From contig CAVCMI010000013.1 of NCBI GenBank assembly GCA_963603365.1, positions 1 to 44,170 of the forward strand: DNA of 44,170 nt, in the 5' to 3' direction. The stretch comes from F23-D06 sp963603365. Lineage in GTDB: Bacteria > Bacteroidota > Bacteroidia > Bacteroidales > WCHB1-69. Both the position numbers and the translations under genes were made by a program. Below the pieces are notes generated by a model. The model saw nothing but the letters and a program-made list of their open reading frames with translations, made no database searches and was not told the DNA's origin. This document shows, in pieces, positions 16,638 to 25,430 of this stretch; the stretch's first letter is position 1; each line of letters starts with the position of its first letter.

Positions 16638-17480
16638 ATGAAACTGCAATTAACGAGACCCCTCATCATCTTCGATTTGGAAACCTCAGGACTGAATGTC
16701 GGGAAAGACAAAATCGTAGAACTCTCACTTATAAAATTGATGCCCGACGGAACGGAAATCCGCCGTACAGAGCGATTCAATCCAGGCGTGCATATTCCGG
16801 AAGAGTGTACAGCAATACACGGGATTTCAGACAGAGATGTGCAAGACAAACCTTTTTTTGCCGACATAGCCGACGATTTGCTGGCCTTCATCGGTGATGC
16901 TGACCTTGCCGGGTTCAATTCCAACAAATTTGACGTTCCTCTTTTAGTGGAAGAGTTTTTACGTTGCGGCAAACGTCTCGACCTTCACAACCGCTACCTT
17001 GTGGATGTCCAAAACATCTTTCACCGTATGGAGCCCCGGAATCTTGCAGCCGCCTACCGGTTTTATTGTCAACAAGAACTTGTGTGCGCACATCAAGCCA
17101 GTGCCGACACCGAAGCCACCTACCGCGTCCTGCTGGCACAACTTGAAAAATATGACGGCGTGACATACACAGACCCCAAAACAAAAGTCACCTCAACGCC
17201 CATCGTTGGCAACATCAAAAAACTCAGCGAGTTCACCAAGGAGCACAATTGCGTGGATTTGGCCGGTCATATCGTGCTTGACAAACACCAGAATGCCGTT
17301 TTCAACTTCGGGAAACACAAAAACGTGCCCGTCAAGGATGTCTTCATAAAAGAGCCCGCCTATTACGACTGGATGATGAAAGCAGATTTCCCGTTATACA
17401 CAAAAGATATCATCACACAAATCTACCACGAAGTGTGTCTGGAGCGTAAATTCGGAAGAATCAACCACGACAACCGTTAA
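16638..17480 (+). CDS. DEDDh 3'-5' exonuclease, DnaQ-like
   Basis: A 280-residue protein with an N-terminal DnaQ-like exonuclease domain (about residues 5-170). The metal ligands are visible: D13 and E15 (IFDLETSG), D99 (NKFDVPLL) and the H152/D157 pair (AHQASADTEAT). The remaining 100 residues form an extra domain with VFNFGKHKNVPVKDVF and YYDWMMKADFPL, seen in many Bacteroidota homologues. Because it is a separate short protein and not fused to a polymerase, it may act as proofreading epsilon-like subunit or as a free repair exonuclease. Cotranscribed with the cargo gene upstream (2-base gap). Confidence 0.85.
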   Translation: MKLQLTRPLIIFDLETSGLNVGKDKIVELSLIKLMPDGTEIRRTERFNPGVHIPEECTAIHGISDRDVQDKPFFADIADDLLAFIGDADLAGFNSNKFDVPLLVEEFLRCGKRLDLHNRYLVDVQNIFHRMEPRNLAAAYRFYCQQELVCAHQASADTEATYRVLLAQLEKYDGVTYTDPKTKVTSTPIVGNIKKLSEFTKEHNCVDLAGHIVLDKHQNAVFNFGKHKNVPVKDVFIKEPAYYDWMMKADFPLYTKDIITQIYHEVCLERKFGRINHDNR

Positions 17481-17507
17481 ACGGACTTCAACATAGCAGC
17501 TGTCTCT

Positions 17508-19166
17508 CTACGGCACAATCATCACCCGACGGAGGTCGAGCATATTTACCGGATTCGTGCCTATGTTCTTCACGTTCTTACGAACAAACCTTACGACTTT
17601 GTCGTAGTACAGCACCACCACGGGGGCATCTGCCATCAGCATAGAGTCCATTTGCACATAATACTCGTTTCGGAGTTCGGGAAGCAGACATTGCTGCGAC
17701 TGTTCATAGAGCCTGTCAAAAGCCGGATTGACATAATAGGTATAGTTTGACCCTACGGGCTGAAGGTTCTTGGAATAAAAGAGCGACATATAGTTCTCCG
17801 CATCGGGGTAGTCGGCGATCCAGGAACCGCGAAAGAACGGCAGTTGATAATTTCGCATCATTTGGCGCTGTTGTGCGCCCTGCACCACCTCCATCTTGAG
17901 GTTCACGCCAATAGCGGCAAGTTCGTGCTGCATATACTGCACAAGGTCAGCATACGAGGCGGATACAGCCACGGTTACCGGAGGAAGTCCTTCCCCATTC
18001 GGGTATCCGGCTTCGGCCAGCAGCCGCAGGGCTTTCTGCGGGTCATAGTCGTAGCCGCCGGTGCGCTCCGGCAAATGCGACGGCATGCCGGCAGGAACGA
18101 ACCCGGCCGTTCCCGGATAGCCTATATTGTTCCGAAGGTATTTCATCATCTTCTTCCGGTCAAAACCGTAATTGACAGCTTTCCGGACACGCTTGTCGAG
18201 CAAAGGATTGTTTTCCCCATCAACAGGTTTCAGCATAAAACCAAGATACTCCGTATTAAGGTACGGACCTGTGATCAATTCTATATTGTTCTTGTATTCA
18301 GAATTAAGACTGCCCTCTTTTGTCAGTAGCGCATCTTTATAGCATGCTTCCAATCCGGACATGAAATCAAGCGACCCTTTCATGAACTCCATGAAAACCG
18401 ACTGTTTGTCCACAATAAAAGATACGGCCACGCCGTCAATATAGGGCAGCGGATGACCGTTTTCATCTTTCTCGAAATAACAGGGGTTCTTGCGGAGCAC
18501 AAGTTTCACCCCCTCCTGCCACATTTTGAACTGAAACGGGCCTGTTCCCACGGGGTGGTTTCTGAAATCCTTACCATAGTGTTCGACCGCCTCAAAGGGC
18601 ACGACTGAACAATATTTCATCGTTAAAATGCCCAGAAAAGGAGGGAAAGCCTCTTCGAGCGTTATCTGGAACGTAGTGTCATCGAGTGCCCTGAATTGGG
18701 GTTTCCCGTCAGGGTCCCGCTTCACTTTTTGGAATATCCATGCGCCTGGCGAGGCCACTTCAGGGTCAAGGATGCGGGAAAAACTATAGACGAAGTCCTG
18801 TGCCGTAACCATCCTCTTCCCGTCAAAAGGGAAGAAGTCGGTTTGATGGAACTGCACATCATTGCGCAAAAAGAACGTATAGACACGCCCGTTGTCAGAA
18901 ACCTGCCAGCTTTTGGCGATAGACGGCACAACATTGAGAGAATCGTCAAGGTCAACCAAGCCGTTATACAGTTGGTTGCAAGGCCATATAACTGCCTGTC
19001 CTGAAGCAAAGGCGGGGTCGAGTGTCTGTATGCCGTTTGATTCGTTGTAATGGAATATCCTCTTGTCAGGATGCGTGTATTGGTGTTGGCATGCCACCGT
19101 CAGTGCAGCAACAATGCAGCAAAGAGCCGCAGCACAAAATGCCCTGATCGGCTTCCGGAACGCCAT
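17508..19166 (-). CDS. ABC-transporter substrate-binding lipoprotein, SBP family 5 (peptide type)
   Basis: A 552-residue lipoprotein. From the ATG at 19166 it has a signal peptide with a lipobox-like LTVAC, placing the lipidated cysteine at C26. The rest is a family 5 solute-binding protein: LDPAFASGQAV near the start, a VYTFFLRNDVQFH block, HPVGTGPFQF, and VRKAVNYGFDRKKM. Members bind oligopeptides or murein peptides and deliver them to Opp/Dpp permeases. No permease or ATPase gene of that type is in the window. It is the last gene of a minus-strand cell-wall cluster, which suggests a muropeptide ligand, as in MppA, but that is inference. The frame continues upstream, but that extension lacks a signal peptide. 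Confidence 0.83.
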   Translation of the reverse strand: MAFRKPIRAFCAAALCCIVAALTVACQHQYTHPDKRIFHYNESNGIQTLDPAFASGQAVIWPCNQLYNGLVDLDDSLNVVPSIAKSWQVSDNGRVYTFFLRNDVQFHQTDFFPFDGKRMVTAQDFVYSFSRILDPEVASPGAWIFQKVKRDPDGKPQFRALDDTTFQITLEEAFPPFLGILTMKYCSVVPFEAVEHYGKDFRNHPVGTGPFQFKMWQEGVKLVLRKNPCYFEKDENGHPLPYIDGVAVSFIVDKQSVFMEFMKGSLDFMSGLEACYKDALLTKEGSLNSEYKNNIELITGPYLNTEYLGFMLKPVDGENNPLLDKRVRKAVNYGFDRKKMMKYLRNNIGYPGTAGFVPAGMPSHLPERTGGYDYDPQKALRLLAEAGYPNGEGLPPVTVAVSASYADLVQYMQHELAAIGVNLKMEVVQGAQQRQMMRNYQLPFFRGSWIADYPDAENYMSLFYSKNLQPVGSNYTYYVNPAFDRLYEQSQQCLLPELRNEYYVQMDSMLMADAPVVVLYYDKVVRFVRKNVKNIGTNPVNMLDLRRVMIVP

Positions 19167-19236
19167 ATTTGGGTTTTGGTTTCCCGGACCTACAAAAGTG
19201 CCAATTGCCCTGTTCTGCTTTTCCGGCATCATACAA

Positions 19237-20199
19237 TCACGAAAGGGCCTGGTTGACCCGTTTTGAGGATTCGAGAATCTTGTTGTATTCAGCGGGCGTG
19301 ATGTCGGCGTTGAAATAATAGACGGGGTTGACACGCTGACCGTTTTTGATGACCTCATAATGGAGGTGCGAACCGGAAGCCAGGCCCGTTGCACCCACAT
19401 AACCTATCAACTGTCCACGTTTTACTTTCTGTCCGGGCTTTACGGCTTTCTTTGAAAGATGGGCATAAAGCGACTTGTAATTATATCCGTGGTTGATTAC
19501 AATACACAAGCCGTAGCCACTGCCCGGATTCTCGTTTGTCACAACGCCATCGGCAGTTGCATACACCGGTGTGCCCTTAGGTGCGGTGATATCGACGCCA
19601 GTGTGGGCGCGCAACGTCTTGAGGATTGGATGAAACCTGCGGCCGAAACCAGAGGTTACCGAATACATGTTCTTAAGCGGACGGATAGCCGGGATAGCGT
19701 TGAGCATTTCGTTTTTCTTGTGGGCTATTTGCTCCAGCGTGTCCAGCGAGCGCGACTGCACCGCCAGACGCACCGTCAGTTGGTCTGCTTTCTTGTTGGC
19801 TTGCTTCAACATCTCGTAGGCTTCAGAATGTGACATGCTGTCAAGACGGCTGTCCTCTGTAATCATCGGATAACGAACCGAGACCGGCACCGGGTCCGCC
19901 TCGAAAATCGTACGGTAGATGTTATCGTCACGGTCTTCTATGTCAAGCAACACTGCCGACATCTTGTCGAGACGTTGAGACATATTCTCCACCTCCGCCT
20001 TCAACTCGGTGTTCTCCTTCTCCAGGATTTTCACCTTCGGGGAATCTATATAGTAAAACGCAATCCACACAAACACCAATGCGAAAGCGATGCCGCTGAC
20101 AAACACACCAAGCAAGCGCTTGAAAATATGCCTGAAACTCAACTTGACCTTCTCAAACGAGAGCGTTTTAGGATTGAAGTGATACAGCGACTTTGGCAT
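19237..20199 (-). CDS. M23-family murein endopeptidase with membrane anchor and coiled coil
   Basis: A 320-residue zinc peptidase. It has one transmembrane helix (about residues 30-50), a periplasmic coiled coil (about 52-90, KILEKENTELKAEVENMSQR), and a C-terminal LytM domain (about 180-295). Zinc ligands H199 and D203 (AHTGVD) and H280 (SHLHYE) are present with catalytic H247 and H278, so the enzyme looks active. Such anchored M23 proteins cut peptide crosslinks in growing or dividing cells. It sits 22 bases downstream of the degenerate glucosaminidase gene, so the two share a transcript. Its stop lies 70 bases before the SBP gene. Confidence 0.9.
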   Translation of the reverse strand: MPKSLYHFNPKTLSFEKVKLSFRHIFKRLLGVFVSGIAFALVFVWIAFYYIDSPKVKILEKENTELKAEVENMSQRLDKMSAVLLDIEDRDDNIYRTIFEADPVPVSVRYPMITEDSRLDSMSHSEAYEMLKQANKKADQLTVRLAVQSRSLDTLEQIAHKKNEMLNAIPAIRPLKNMYSVTSGFGRRFHPILKTLRAHTGVDITAPKGTPVYATADGVVTNENPGSGYGLCIVINHGYNYKSLYAHLSKKAVKPGQKVKRGQLIGYVGATGLASGSHLHYEVIKNGQRVNPVYYFNADITPAEYNKILESSKRVNQALS

Positions 20200-20221
20200 T
20201 CTTCCGTTCTATGCTTGGTGT

Positions 20222-21313
20222 CTATTTGCAGCCGATGCAGATTTTGTCTCCCACCTGATAATTCTTAATCGCGCCGCTGTTTCGCTTCACAATAATCTTA
20301 AGTTGAACGCCGTACTTCTGTGCAATATAGCGATAGGTGTCCTTTTCCGTCAGAACGTGATAGTCAACCGGCGACTTTGTTCCTTTCATCTCCACATACA
20401 CCACTTCGCCCTCCACCGGTTCAGAGTCGTCATAGATGTCGTTATATAGCCTCAGGTTCTTCTCCGACATCTGTAAAGTCTCGGCAAGGCTGGCGTAGGT
20501 ATCCCCTTGTTGTGCGATCAGGAACTTAGTCTTGTTGTTTTCGTAAACCGGACGTTTGGTTGCCGGATGATAGGCCTGTTCATACGGCACGTCTTGCGGG
20601 TCAAAAATGAATATGTTGACAGGGTAGCGGGCAGCGTCATTCCGGACGGAGGGTGATGCCGGCTTGGTGTCTGCGGCTTTCACCTTTTCATCCGCTTGCG
20701 GTCGTTCTTTCTTGACCTCGGCTTTCTTTTCTTCCTTTACAACCTCATCTTTCACGGCCGGTTGGCTTTGTTCCGTCGTGGCCGGTTCTTGCGTGCGGTC
20801 GTAGTCATAAAGGCGGTACTGTTCAATGAGTGCGATGAGCGTATCTGCATAACGTGCGTTTCCGGAATAGCCGGCTGCCTTCAGTCCTTGTGCCCAAGCC
20901 CGGTAGTCATCTGCCTTAAGGTCAAAAAGGTTGGCATAACGCGGTCTTTCTGCCAAAAAGAGTGAGTGGTCACGGTATGAGGCCTTTGCATCTGCATATT
21001 TGCGGTAGCAATAGTCGCTGTTTCTGTTTTCGGTCTCATAATAGGTATCGCCTGTCCACTCTTTCGTATGGCACATGATGCCGAAATGGTTGTTGGCTTC
21101 TTTAGAGACCTTGTTAGTGCCCGCTTTAGAGGCATAGATGGCCTGAGCCAGTGTGATGCTGGCCGGCACCTTGTACAGTTTCATTTCCTGGACGGCCAAG
21201 TCCCGGTATTCATTGACGTAATCGCGCACCATATTCTCCGTCACAGGCTGCGCAATGCTTGCGGCGGCAAGCAACAGCATACCTGAAATCATAAGTACTC
21301 GTTTCATAATCAT
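20222..21313 (-). CDS. Glucosaminidase (GH73)-LysM protein lacking the catalytic glutamate
   Basis: A 363-residue exported protein. It has a signal peptide (start at 21313 or 21307; cleavage near SIAQP), a GH73-type domain (about 25-165), a charged Lys/Glu/Pro-rich linker (about 175-220), and two C-terminal LysM-like repeats (about 265-310 and 318-363). The domain aligns well with its upstream neighbour (IPASITIAQGIFESACG there, VPASITLAQAIYASKAG here, then NNHFGI), but the catalytic Glu is Ala61, codon GCC at 21131-21133. The fold-defining residues remain, and the reading frame is intact over its full length. It therefore looks like a retained pseudoenzyme that may bind glycan or regulate the active copy. 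Confidence 0.88.
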   Translation of the reverse strand: MIMKRVLMISGMLLLAAASIAQPVTENMVRDYVNEYRDLAVQEMKLYKVPASITLAQAIYASKAGTNKVSKEANNHFGIMCHTKEWTGDTYYETENRNSDYCYRKYADAKASYRDHSLFLAERPRYANLFDLKADDYRAWAQGLKAAGYSGNARYADTLIALIEQYRLYDYDRTQEPATTEQSQPAVKDEVVKEEKKAEVKKERPQADEKVKAADTKPASPSVRNDAARYPVNIFIFDPQDVPYEQAYHPATKRPVYENNKTKFLIAQQGDTYASLAETLQMSEKNLRLYNDIYDDSEPVEGEVVYVEMKGTKSPVDYHVLTEKDTYRYIAQKYGVQLKIIVKRNSGAIKNYQVGDKICIGCK

Positions 21314-21318
21314 AATGT

Positions 21319-22383
21319 TTATCGTTTTAGCATAATCTTATCTCCTGGCTGAATAATCGAGTTTTCGTTCAAATTATTGTATTTATAAAGACAATTCAGT
21401 TGCACGGCATAGCGTTGGGCTATATAACGCAGTGTTTCTCCCTTTTCGACCGTATGGGTTTTGGCGGCATTGTGTTTGGCCTTGGCTTCGATATAGATGA
21501 TTTCGCACAAAACCGGCTGGCTGTTCTTGCCGGCATCGTTGAAGCGGCGGAGGCTTGCCGGGGCGACTTGCACATCGCGGGCTATGGTCTCGTAAGTGTC
21601 ATTCTCTTCGGCCACCACAAAGAAGACGTGGTTGTTCTCGAAAACCTTGCGGAACGTGAACGGGCTTTCGCCTTGGGGGTAATAACCGTCAGACGTGAAC
21701 ACTTTCCAAGTGCCGGCGGCGGCAGGGCTCTCTTGGACTGTAAATTGTTCTTTGTCATTTATGTTCTTGCTTGTCTTTTCTGTTTTTTTCACATACTCCA
21801 CCGGAGGGCGTGCCAGAGTGCGGTCGGCCACGGGTTCACATTCTTGCATCTGCGCCAACGTGTCAAGTCGGGCAATGCTGAAACGCTCAATCAGGCTGAT
21901 CAGACGGTCGGCATATTGCGGGTTGGTGGCATATCCGTCCGCTTTCAGCGTGCGCGCCCATGCGGCATAGTCCATTATATCAAGCGTAAACAGGTTGGCG
22001 TAGCGCTTTCTCCCTGTGAGGAAAAGGGAATGGTCTGTATAAGAGTCTTCCACGCTGTTGTATTTGCGGAAGCACTCCTGCAGTTCATCATCGTCGATCA
22101 GGATTGTGTCGCCGGTCCATTCATTATGGCATTTTATGCCGAAATGATTGTTGCCGTCAACGGCGAGGCGGCTTTTGCCGCAGGCGCTTTCAAAGATACC
22201 CTGCGCAATAGTGATGCTTGCCGGTATTTTATATTCGCGCATCTTCCGGATAGCCACCGACCGGTACTGTTCGATATAGTTCACGATATCCTGTTCATTG
22301 TACTGTGCGGCAACCTTCGGGGCAAAGCCCAAAGCCGGCAATGCCAACAAGAGGAGACCCTTCAGGAATGTTTGCTTCTTCAT
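21319..22383 (-). CDS. Glucosaminidase (GH73)-LysM protein, catalytically intact copy
   Basis: An exported murein hydrolase of 354 residues from the ATG at 22383 (MKKQTFLKGLLLLALPALGF, a normal signal peptide). An alternative ATG at 22431 overlaps the ddl stop as ATGA and adds 16 residues. The GH73 domain (about 28-165) contains QGIFESACGKSRLA with catalytic E65, then NNHFGIKCHNEWTGDT. Two LysM-like repeats close the protein, the last with HTVEKGETLRYIAQRYAVQLN. It should cut N-acetylglucosaminyl bonds of peptidoglycan. The gap to the degenerate paralogue downstream is only 5 bases, so they are made together from one mRNA, probably after tandem duplication. Confidence 0.88.
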   Translation of the reverse strand: MKKQTFLKGLLLLALPALGFAPKVAAQYNEQDIVNYIEQYRSVAIRKMREYKIPASITIAQGIFESACGKSRLAVDGNNHFGIKCHNEWTGDTILIDDDELQECFRKYNSVEDSYTDHSLFLTGRKRYANLFTLDIMDYAAWARTLKADGYATNPQYADRLISLIERFSIARLDTLAQMQECEPVADRTLARPPVEYVKKTEKTSKNINDKEQFTVQESPAAAGTWKVFTSDGYYPQGESPFTFRKVFENNHVFFVVAEENDTYETIARDVQVAPASLRRFNDAGKNSQPVLCEIIYIEAKAKHNAAKTHTVEKGETLRYIAQRYAVQLNCLYKYNNLNENSIIQPGDKIMLKR

Positions 22384-22427
22384 ACAACTCATAGTGCCCA
22401 TCGTACTGAAACGGTTTTGCAGATTTC

Positions 22428-23438
22428 TCATTTTGAGTCGTTTTCGTTTTCTTTCTTCTCTTTCATCGCCTCAAATATCATCTTTGTATAAAAATCTTTC
22501 AAGTCAAGGCCGTTACAGGTCACTTGCCCCGGCACGATACTCATGGCTGTTTGTCCGGGAATCGTATTGACCTCCAGAAAATAGGGTTTCCCGTCGGTTT
22601 CTGAAAGGATAAAGTCAATGCGCACCACGCCGCGGCATTCGAGGCCGCGGAATATGGTTTCTGAATACTGCGACACCATGCAGGTCTCCTCATCGGTAAG
22701 GGCGGCCGGTGTAATAAGTCGATGTCCGCAGTCTGTATATTTCGCATTATAGTCATAAAAATCATTAAAGGCCACCACTTCCGTAACTGCAAGTGTGCGC
22801 ACGTCACCATAGACGGAGGTCACGCCGCAAGTAAGTTCCCTGCCTTTGATGAACTGCTCTATCAGCACTTGTTCGTCATGCCGGAACGCCTCGGCGAGTG
22901 CCCGGTCAAGTTCGTCGCGGCCATAGGCTTTTGACACTCCAACACTTGAGCCTGAATTGCACGGCTTCACAAAGCATGGGTATCCGCACACAGAGGCTAT
23001 CTGCTCATAGTCAACCTTGTCGTTGCGGTGCAAGTGTACCGACGGGGCCACGGGCACGCCCAATGCCGCGACTGAGAGGCAGCAATAAAACTTGTTGAAC
23101 GTCAAGGCTGAACTGCAGACGCCGCAACCTGTATAGGGCAGATGAATCATCTCGAAATAACCTTGAAGCATGCCATTCTCGCCGGGGATGCCATGAATGG
23201 CTATGAAAGCCACGTCAAACGTGACTTTTTGACCGTTCAACTGCAGAGAAAAGTCGTTCCTGTCTATGTCATGGCGGTTGCCGGCATCATCGGTATAGGT
23301 CCATGCGGCATCCTTGAAATTGATGAGGTAAGGATTGAATATGCCCCTGTCGAGCATGTTGAAAATATTGTCTGCCGTTTTCAGCGAGACTTCATATTCT
23401 CCGGAATCACCTCCGGCAATTACAGCAATATTATACAT
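22428..23438 (-). CDS. ddl: D-alanine-D-alanine ligase
   Basis: A 336-residue ATP-grasp enzyme that joins two D-alanines for the peptidoglycan stem peptide. Characteristic segments are NIAVIAGGDSGEYEVSLKTA, the PYTGCGVCSSALTFNK hinge, FVKPCNSGSSVGVSK, EQFIKGRELTCGV, RIDF and FLEVNTIPGQTAMSIVP. It has more cysteines than most Ddl proteins, consistent with an anaerobe. The ATG at 23438 gives the family N-terminus; the frame upstream of it crosses the promoter box at 23465-23472. Its stop overlaps a possible start of the glucosaminidase gene, so synthesis of the precursor dipeptide and of wall hydrolases is coupled. Confidence 0.92.
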   Translation of the reverse strand: MYNIAVIAGGDSGEYEVSLKTADNIFNMLDRGIFNPYLINFKDAAWTYTDDAGNRHDIDRNDFSLQLNGQKVTFDVAFIAIHGIPGENGMLQGYFEMIHLPYTGCGVCSSALTFNKFYCCLSVAALGVPVAPSVHLHRNDKVDYEQIASVCGYPCFVKPCNSGSSVGVSKAYGRDELDRALAEAFRHDEQVLIEQFIKGRELTCGVTSVYGDVRTLAVTEVVAFNDFYDYNAKYTDCGHRLITPAALTDEETCMVSQYSETIFRGLECRGVVRIDFILSETDGKPYFLEVNTIPGQTAMSIVPGQVTCNGLDLKDFYTKMIFEAMKEKKENENDSK

Positions 23439-23464
23439 TATTAAAAAGAATACAAGTTTCGGCG

Positions 23465-23472
23465 CAAAAATA
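23465..23472 (-). promoter_or_regulatory. Promoter of the ddl-glucosaminidase-M23 operon, -7 box TATTTTTG
   Basis: CAAAAATA on the plus strand reads TATTTTTG on the minus strand. It ends about 27 bases before the ddl ATG. Confidence 0.6.
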
Positions 23473-23539
23473 GTTATTCGTGGCAGAACGTTCAAGGTTC
23501 TCGCAGCCGTTTTTTTAAACCGCCTTTTGTGTATAACGG

Positions 23540-25372
23540 CTATGAAGTCTGCTGGGCGGAACAGAAGTTGAAATATGCGCCTTTGCGGGACATCAGTTCC
23601 TCGTGTGTGCCGCTTTCAGCAATGCGTCCGTCGGCCACGAAATAGATGGTGTCAGCGAAGCGGACAGTGCTCAACCGGTGCGCCACAATGACTGTCGTGA
23701 CCGTGCCGGAGAGATGTCCGAGGGCTTTCTGGAACAAGTATTCGGATTCGTTGTCAAGTGCGGAAGTTGCCTCGTCGAGGAGCAGCACTTGCGGATTTCC
23801 CAAAACGGCACGGGCAATGCTGAGCCGTTGCCGCTGGCCGCCTGAAAGACAGATGCCGCTGTCGCCGACAACCGTATCATATCCATTCTCCATCTCCATA
23901 ATAAACTGGTGTGCCTGCGCTATCTTGGCGGCCTCCACCACCTGCTCCTTTGTTACCCCCTCGCGACCGAACACAATGTTGTTGAACACGGTATCGTTAA
24001 AAAGTACAACATCTTGGTTTACAATGCCAAAAAGCGACCTCAAGTCAGCAATGTCATAGCGGACATTAGGGATGCCGTCAATCAACAGTTCGCCACTGCT
24101 CACATCTATAAAACGGGGCATCAGGTCCATGATGGTGGACTTTCCGCTGCCGGACGGACCCACCAGCGCGACTGTCGTGCCACGCTTCACGGCAAGGTTA
24201 ACCTGATGAAGGACCTCGTTGTTTTCGCCGCCCTCGTCGCCGTATGAGAACGAGACATTCCGGTATTCTATGCTATCTTGCAGTCCATGAATGGGCAGCG
24301 GGTTTTCGCACTGCGTGATCTTCTCCTCCGCGTCAATGATCTCGTAAATCCTCGATGCCGCGGTCAACCCTTTTTGTAGTGTGTAATAAGTAGAAACCAG
24401 CGACTTTGCGGACGGTATCACCCGGGCAAACACCACAAAAAAAAGCATGAACGAAGTACCTTTCACGGCCTCTGAAGCAGGCAGGCACACCAAAGCGAAC
24501 AGCGAGATGAAAAGCAGGGCGAGAATACAGAGAAACTCTATCAGCGGTGAGCCAAGTTCGTTGATCCTGAAAATCTTGGTATTGTTTATATAAAAAAGGC
24601 CATTCTCGCGGCGAAACTTTTGGGCGGCCTCTTTCTCTGCATTGTAGCCTTTAATGACGCGGAGCCCGCCAATGGTCTCCTCAAAAAGGGAACTCATCCG
24701 TCCGAGCAGTTGCTGCGACTGGAGCGAATAGCGTTTAATGTTGCGGCCGATGACCGCCAGCAGGTAGCCCAACAGCGGCAGCACCACAATCGTAATCAGC
24801 GTCAACGGGACATTGACGGCGAAGAGCGTGCCCACGAACACGACAATCAGAAACGGGTCGCGGCACAGCGCCATCAGCGACGACACCACAGACCACTCCA
24901 CCTCCTGCACGTCAGCGCCCATGCGGCTCATAATGTCGCCCTTGCGCTGCTTCGAATAAAAAGAGAGGGGCAGAACCAGAATTCGGCGGTACAAATCGGC
25001 ACGGACATCGCGGAGGATTCCGGTACGGACCGGAGCCAGACAGAACATGCCCAGATAGCGGCACAAGTTTGACAGAAACGACAGCACGACCATCATACCG
25101 GCAATGTAAAACAATGCCGCCGTCTGACCATGCCGGGAAATAACCAGCCCCATGTAATAATAGAACAAGTCGATGACATAGTGTGAAGAAAACGAAAAGA
25201 CAGGCTTCACGGAGACGGTATCCACCTGTTGGAAAAGCACCGACAGGAACGGGACCACCATTGAGAGCGTAAAAACGGAGAAAACCGCATACAGCAGATT
25301 AACGAAAACCACCGCCACGATGTTCGCTTTATAGCCCCGAAGATATCCCAGCAATCTTTTTAATACAACCAT
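23540..25372 (-). CDS. ABC exporter (fused permease-ATPase), MsbA-like
   Basis: A 610-residue half-transporter. The N-terminal half has six hydrophobic segments (residues about 17-330) of the type I exporter fold. The C-terminal ATPase has Walker A GPSGSGKST, a Q-loop (GIVNQDVVLF), the signature LSGGQRQRLS, Walker B VLLLDEATSALD and the switch AHRLS. Everything needed for ATP hydrolysis is present. The family includes lipid A flippase MsbA and other lipid or peptide exporters; MsbA is the likely role given position and generic sequence, but this is not proven. The ATG at 25372 lies only 15 bases after a TATTTTTG box that faces the ftsX promoter. Confidence 0.88.
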   Translation of the reverse strand: MVVLKRLLGYLRGYKANIVAVVFVNLLYAVFSVFTLSMVVPFLSVLFQQVDTVSVKPVFSFSSHYVIDLFYYYMGLVISRHGQTAALFYIAGMMVVLSFLSNLCRYLGMFCLAPVRTGILRDVRADLYRRILVLPLSFYSKQRKGDIMSRMGADVQEVEWSVVSSLMALCRDPFLIVVFVGTLFAVNVPLTLITIVVLPLLGYLLAVIGRNIKRYSLQSQQLLGRMSSLFEETIGGLRVIKGYNAEKEAAQKFRRENGLFYINNTKIFRINELGSPLIEFLCILALLFISLFALVCLPASEAVKGTSFMLFFVVFARVIPSAKSLVSTYYTLQKGLTAASRIYEIIDAEEKITQCENPLPIHGLQDSIEYRNVSFSYGDEGGENNEVLHQVNLAVKRGTTVALVGPSGSGKSTIMDLMPRFIDVSSGELLIDGIPNVRYDIADLRSLFGIVNQDVVLFNDTVFNNIVFGREGVTKEQVVEAAKIAQAHQFIMEMENGYDTVVGDSGICLSGGQRQRLSIARAVLGNPQVLLLDEATSALDNESEYLFQKALGHLSGTVTTVIVAHRLSTVRFADTIYFVADGRIAESGTHEELMSRKGAYFNFCSAQQTS

Positions 25373-25386
25373 ACGAAAACAAGGCG

Positions 25387-25412
25387 CAAAAATAATATTT
25401 TTTGTACTTTTG
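25387..25412. promoter_or_regulatory. Back-to-back promoters for the ABC exporter (-) and ftsX (+)
   Basis: CAAAAATA (25387-25394, TATTTTTG on minus) and TACTTTTG (25405-25412, plus) are separated by only 10 bases. Each polymerase footprint would cover the other box, so the two start sites should exclude each other. Leaders are about 15 and 18 bases. Confidence 0.65.
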
Positions 25413-25430
25413 CACGCTAAAAAAAACAAG

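Noticed and set aside
19193..19200. Possible promoter box CACTTTTG (minus) before the substrate-binding lipoprotein
   Set aside because: The first T of TAnnTTTG is missing, so the match is weak; the gene may be read from the upstream operon.
21400..22491. 363-codon plus-strand frame opposite the intact glucosaminidase gene
   Set aside because: It is a shadow of the minus-strand gene, which has clear domains and a signal peptide.
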